Position numbers and translations under genes: made by a program
NCBI RefSeq assembly: GCF_014805625.2
Contig: NW_023998456.1
Location: 556,061 to 620,060, forward strand
Direction of reading: 5' to 3'
Origin: Glossina fuscipes
Lineage: Eukaryota > Arthropoda > Insecta > Diptera > Glossinidae
Length of the DNA stretch: 64,000 nucleotides
Shown: positions 59,300 through 64,000 of the stretch, one piece after another
Layout: each line of letters begins with the position of its first letter
How positions within the stretch are numbered: the stretch's first letter is position 1
Notes under the pieces: generated by a model
Told to the model about the DNA's origin: nothing
The model's database searches: none
What the model saw: the letters and a program-made list of their open reading frames with translations, nothing else

Positions 59300-60835
59300 G
59301 CTCAGCTCTGGGTGTGGGTCCATAAGCGAGGAAATATTTTGAAAAAATTTTACTTATATTAATCATTCTCTTATAAATAATGCAAGATTTTGAAAAAAAA
59401 AAAAACGATTGTTGATAAATTGAGCTTAACTAGAAAATATCTTGGACCTAGGTGCTGGCCTATTCAAGATTATATTTTTCACACTTTTAGCCTTGACTTA
59501 ACATCTAATAAGATATTAAATTTTGTTGATTTAGAATCAGTTCGACTACAATTAGATTAGAGTTTTTTTTTAGTTTTTGTATCAAGTTCAGAAAAAATGA
59601 AATGGAAAATTAATTCGATTAGTTTTGAATTTCATAGTGGAGATAAAGACATATAAGATACATATGGTTTTCTGGCTTGCTTTTACTTCAATAAATAAGT
59701 TCTTTAATAGAGAGCTATAGGTCTACATTTTTTTATATCTATACACTTTTTTTTTTTTTGCTTTTTTATAACTTCATTGAGTTTGCAGAAAATTGAAAAA
59801 AAAAAAAACCCAAAATAAGTCTTTGTTTTTCAGATAGAGTTCTTTGAAAAGATTTTGTAAAGGGTTTTCCTAGTTTATATACAAAAAAAATGTCCTTTTG
59901 TATTTGATTAAATTAGTTAGAGAGAGAGAGAGAGAATAATAAGAGAGAGTAAATGTTTCATTTCTTAAGACTAGTTGTTGTAGTAAAATGATTTATATCT
60001 TTTTTGTTTTCTTTTTTTTTTTTTGTTTTATTTTAAAAGGCTTGGTAATGAAGTCTAATGGTTTTATATCGTAAGAAAATTCGTAATTATTTGATTCATT
60101 GATTTGAAAAGAAAATCAAAATTTTTGTATAGAAGTGCTTTTAAATTTTCCTTTGCTTTTTTTTTCTAACATTAATTGTATTTATTTTCTTCTTTTTTTT
60201 TAAAATAATTTAGCCTAAGAGAGAAGAGAAGGACTGCGTGCATAATAAATAAACACTTTTTAGCTAAAAAAAAAAAAAATATATATATATATAATTTTTT
60301 TTTCAAAGTTTGATTTTCTTTTTTTTTCACATATTAATCATGATGAGATTGAGGAGTGTTTTTTTAATTCATTTAAAAATTGAATCGAATCAATTGAGAT
60401 TTGGTTAGGTTTTAAAGTTTTTCTTTTTTTTTTTTCTTTGTAAGTTTAAAGTTTCACTCATTAATATCAAGGTTCTTGTAATAAAAATTCAACCATTATT
60501 TACTTAAGTATATATATATATTCGTTTGACTTAAACTACCCGAAACAATATTAATTAAGAGGATCTTTGGCTTTGTGTAATAGTAGAATACATTTAAGTG
60601 CATTAAAAACATTTTTTTTTTTTTTTGTTTTTTCTCTTTTTTGTATCTTTTTTGGAAGAATATAGAATTGTTGCTTAAATCTACAATTAAATTAAAGTTT
60701 ACGTAAAATTGTTTGTTTCACCACAAATAGAATGTTTTTATAGTTTAAAAATGACTACCAAATGTTTTTTTTTTTGTGTAAGCTCTAGAAGAATTGTTTT
60801 TGTTTTTATAATTGGATCGCAATAATCTCAATCCA
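59300..60835 (-). other. Probable Camta 3' UTR
   Basis: Directly downstream of the Camta stop codon on the minus strand. It is very AT-rich (many T runs on plus, so A runs on the transcript), contains no transposon relic that I recognise and no other open frame of note. Many TTTATT words on plus are potential AATAAA poly-A signals on minus, so the end cannot be fixed. The extent is inference. Confidence 0.45.
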
Positions 60836-61008
60836 CTATCTATTTTCGATTTGACAAGCAATTGTTACCACTTGTTCTGGATACTGCAAGCTTTGAGGGA
60901 ATTCCGCCTTGTGTTGGTGCACCAGCTTCTCTCTTGCGGCTCGTTCTCTCTGTAGTCTGCATAAAAAATAAAAACAAAAGAAAAGTAGATAATTAATATC
61001 TCCTTCAG

Positions 61009-61041
<33 letters not shown>

Positions 61042-63927
61042 ACACATATTCAACCTTTTTTTATTATTAAGTCAATTTAAAATATGCGCATCAGCTTTTA
61101 AATGTCTTACCAAAGTAGCTACGTTTTCGTCCCAAATGCTAGCATGAATTTTTCATAAGTAAAAATTTATATTAAAAATATTTTAATTAAAAACATTTCT
61201 CTTGCAGTAACATCCATATTAAATTTAAAGGAAGCAATAAAGAAACAGTATATCGAGGAGGCATAGCATAAGTTTTTTAGGGCACGGACCTGTGCATGGC
61301 TTTTGAATCCTTTAAATTGTGTTACATGTAAGCCCTTGAACATTGACATTGAAATTTTATAAATCTAAGTTCCATGTAAAATGTATTCAAATAAAACAAG
61401 TGTAAAATGGTCTGCTTAGTTAGTTCCGATAACCAACGAAACTCAAATGTATTTAATAGACGCCATCAAGATTATGACGTTGAAGCTATTGAAACTCGTA
61501 GTAGAGACTTGTACCAAGTATGGGTCGTAAGATGCATTTTTTGTTTGGCCTCTTGCCTTTTGCGACCAGGAGTCTAAAGGTCAACCAACACAAATTTTTG
61601 AAGCTTTATCTAGACACGCAGTGTAACCCTGAGCGTTCTATCAACGCACAGATATGGCTAAATTGTATTCACGGTTCAAACAGCAGTAAGACTTTTTCAT
61701 TTAATCCGCTCCAGCTTACTCAAACTAATTTTCTTTTTACGCCCTTCTTAGGCAACACACCTTAACTACGCTCGATACCAAATTAAACGCCACTAAGAGA
61801 ACAAAACGATATTTTTGGATTCGACTTTATGTCATCAGCCTAGTTAAAATTACGTTTCTGGAACGGTTTTTCGAGTTTTTGAGCTTCGAGAATAACCAGA
61901 GGCCAAGCGAAGGCAAAGCAATCGAATAAAATGGTAGCGACACGTTACGAATGGCATTAGTGATGGAAAAGTGTCGAAATGCCAATACCACATGAGCATT
62001 AGAGGCATTAGATTAATGCATAAAAATTAAGAGACGTCTGTTCATAATTCTGACGCATAGAATTACTTAAATAAACACCACGCTCAAACACTATACCTTA
62101 TCTTAATACTTTGCCCCAAAGAAAGGAACCCGTATTAAATATCCCATGATAATCGAAAGAAACTTGTAGTGGTATTCTGAACAACATTACAGAGGCATTT
62201 CTAGTCATAACTCATTGTTTTGCTTGTGATTTGCGTGACCTAACAACCCCGTTGTTTTATATAAGATGGTGAAACGATTAATTATGATTATTCCTTCGGA
62301 ACACCGAACTTGATATGAATCCAAAAAAAGAAAAACACAAATTGCTTTCAATTATGAGCAGTGACCGGTTTCAACACTTAAATATACTCTTCACTCTTAC
62401 AACCTCTTAACGACAGTAATGTACTTTATAGGGATTTCTGATAATAATTACACCCTACGCCACTTGTCGCACAAAGGTGGATTACGTTCGTGCGGATGTA
62501 CCATATACGAGGCCGCTAAGGATTTGAAATATGAAAATTGAATATTGATCAATTTAGAGTCATCTTCTAAATAGATCTGTCCGTCCGTTTGATGTCCACA
62601 CATATATTTTGACCCTGAACCTACAGGCCGCAATTATTGAGACATTGTAATGAAACTCGGTCCAAGGATAAACTCTATTGAAAATGTTTGCGATCGGCCA
62701 CTTGCCACAAAACGCCTGTTCTTGGTAAGTATAAAATAGTACGTATTAAAACCACCTATAAGAAGTAAAGATTCTACACCTGTCAAATACGAAAGTGCAG
62801 TATTATCCAAGATGTACTCTGAGGGGTCAAATTCCTTTTCTCTACTTACTTTATTCGCGATTGTCGCATGAATTGTTGAATTTTTCTGGCAGCTTGATTT
62901 TGGGTTGTCTGCGAATAAGTGCGTCTGAGGAGAGAAAAAACAAAACGAAGAAAGAAAAATGCAACTCTGTCCGATTTTTCAGTCATTTATCTTACTTTAA
63001 TGGTCCTGAGGGACTAGTCTCATTGTGTATAGCTGTTGAGCAGTTCAATTTGTTTGCTTGTGGCGAATTTAATCTGGTGTCGGTTGAGAAGGGGCAATGA
63101 TGATGAAGATCAAGCTTATTGTTGTTGCTGCTGTTGTTGTGGCCGTTATAGCTTTCAAAAAAACTCGATAAACACTGTGAAGAGTTTGCATTGTTGTCTT
63201 CCAAGTATTGATTATTAGGAGATGCATTTTGTGTAGGTAGGGATTTCTTAAATCGCTTATTGCGGCGATATGAACGATAACCGTGTTGTATGACTAGAGC
63301 AGCATTTGTCATTTGCCGATAATAGGCAAACTGCTTGTAACGGCGATAATAATTTTGTATTACAATTGCGGCTGTACGTTCTTTGTTTTGTTCTTCTAGT
63401 TTCTGACGACCCTTATAAGAGCGATAAGCTTTTTGTATGCATTTAGCCGCCTCATATAGTTCACGTTGTTCGGTATCTAAAGATAATAAAAGGAAATATA
63501 TTTTTAATTTTTTGTTTAATATTAACTATTGTTAAAACTTTTTCTTACCTGTCAAGGTTAATTTAGAAAAATCAGCTACGAACGGATATTGAGTGCTGCT
63601 AGAGGCGTGTAAAAATTCTGTTAATTGTTTTGTTGAAGGCGGAGGACTTGGTGAGCTGACCGATGGATCATGTCCCAAAATTGAATAACTAGCTGGCGAT
63701 TGTAAAGGTCCCGAGCTAGCCGGACTTAAACTGGAACAGGGTGTACTTACATCGTGATAACGATAACTACTATGATCATTAAAATCGAAAGCGAAATCAT
63801 TATCGAAATGAGTGTTAGGCAAAGAGTCCAATAATGGGTCCATAAAACTATCATTTAAACCTGATGATTCTGAATTTAAAGGCTCGGTCATGGGACTGCC
63901 TAAAATCATCATTTCATCCGCTTCATT
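60836..63927 (-). CDS. Camta: Camta 3' exons (calmodulin-binding transcription activator)
   Basis: The last four exons in the window, on minus: 63927-63549, 63476-62996, 62924-62850 and 60956-60836. Each has GT-AG borders (acceptors GACAG, CTTTAG, CCTCAG, TGCAG; donors GTAAGA/GTAAGT type) and the frame passes every junction: 351 residues then TAG. The first exon is Ser/Pro-rich with acidic-hydrophobic stretches (MDPLLDSLPNTHFDNDFAF). The next carries three IQ motifs, AKCIQKAYRSYKGR, AIVIQNYYRRYKQF and ALVIQHGYRSYRRN, then an Asn/Ser/His-rich stretch of some 80 residues. The 75 nt exon holds a fourth, ARKIQQFMRQSRIK; the last exon is highly charged (LQRERAAREKLVHQHKAEFP). IQ motifs bind calmodulin and link this nuclear transcription factor to calcium; in Drosophila Camta acts in photoreceptor signalling. 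The CG-1, TIG and ankyrin parts lie beyond the right edge, as does the start codon. It is convergent with the hydratase. Confidence 0.92.
61009..61037. repeat. (TA)n microsatellite in a Camta intron
   Basis: About 14 TA dinucleotides 50 bases upstream (in transcript sense) of the last Camta exon. Confidence 0.95.
61040..62845. other. Last Camta intron (about 1.9 kb)
   Basis: Between the 75 nt IQ exon and the terminal exon. It contains an interspersed-repeat fragment at 62470-62715 and no other gene. The plus frame at 61520-61765 looks random. Confidence 0.6.
62470..62715 (+). repeat. Fragment of the interspersed repeat inside the Camta intron
   Basis: A CTGTCCGTCCGTTTGATGTCC segment near 62577 (in parts), then TGTAATGAAACTCGGTCCAA, GGATAAACTCTATTGAAAAT, GCGATCGGCCAC and AAAACGCC. 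These match the inner module in the copies near 3990 and 26100. Confidence 0.55.
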
Positions 63928-64000
63928 CTGTCAAAGTAAAAAAGAAGAAGATACAATTTCCATAAAACTATCACGCGAAATATCGGTAAGAAATTAACAC

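Noticed and set aside
1..64000. CRISPR array, operon, phage or plasmid features
   Set aside because: No regularly spaced identical repeats with unique spacers, no Shine-Dalgarno-led gene clusters; spliced genes and fly transposons show it is eukaryotic nuclear DNA.

Overview
This looks like nuclear DNA of a higher fly (Diptera, Schizophora; a calyptrate such as a tsetse, house or blow fly is my guess, not proven). The evidence is very AT-rich, low-gene-density sequence with many TA, CA and poly-T tracts, proteins with a Drosophila-like flavour (Camta, AUH/CG8778-type hydratase, Sin3A-like pseudogene), spliced exons with standard GT-AG signals, irritans-type mariner relics and a tRNA-derived SINE. 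There is no sign of operons, CRISPR or bacterial genes. A 10-base N run at 51023 shows it is assembled shotgun sequence.

Layout. From 1 to about 50 kb I find no intact gene. The space alternates between (a) ordinary decayed DNA full of old repeats and (b) low-complexity AT/TG/poly-T blocks (about 14.1-15.7, 19.2-21.9, 32.2-34.9 and 46.2-47.7 kb) in which I recognise no transposon relics. The decayed part holds a tandem array of about 62 bp units (0.5-1.0 kb), a jockey-like non-LTR reverse transcriptase relic (9.87-10.75 kb), a Sin3A pseudogene (13.1-13.8 kb, minus), several mariner relics, one probable mariner MITE, four tRNA-derived SINE copies and many copies or pieces of one 0.85-1.0 kb interspersed repeat that ends in a TTCGGTCAYGACCGAA palindrome. 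A good candidate recursive splice site (14750/14751, plus strand) hints that the left part of the window lies inside a very long intron of a plus-strand gene whose exons I do not see.

Two real protein genes are clear, and they are convergent. A single-exon, intact methylglutaconyl-CoA hydratase (AUH; leucine breakdown in mitochondria) runs 50139-51020 on plus. The 3' part of Camta (calmodulin-binding transcription activator) runs from the right edge to its stop codon at 60836 on minus, in four exons that splice together without a frame break and carry four IQ motifs. Its AT-rich 3' UTR probably covers much of 59.3-60.8 kb. The 51.3-59.3 kb spacer holds a deleted mariner with both terminal repeats (55830-56668) and copies of the interspersed repeat, one of which may carry a second mariner fragment.

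I found no convincing undescribed biological system. The most useful observations are the Sin3A pseudogene, the candidate ratchet splice site, the in-frame IQ-motif cassette exon of Camta, the loss of the RNA-binding lysine comb in the AUH homologue, and the repeat families with hairpin or palindromic tails.
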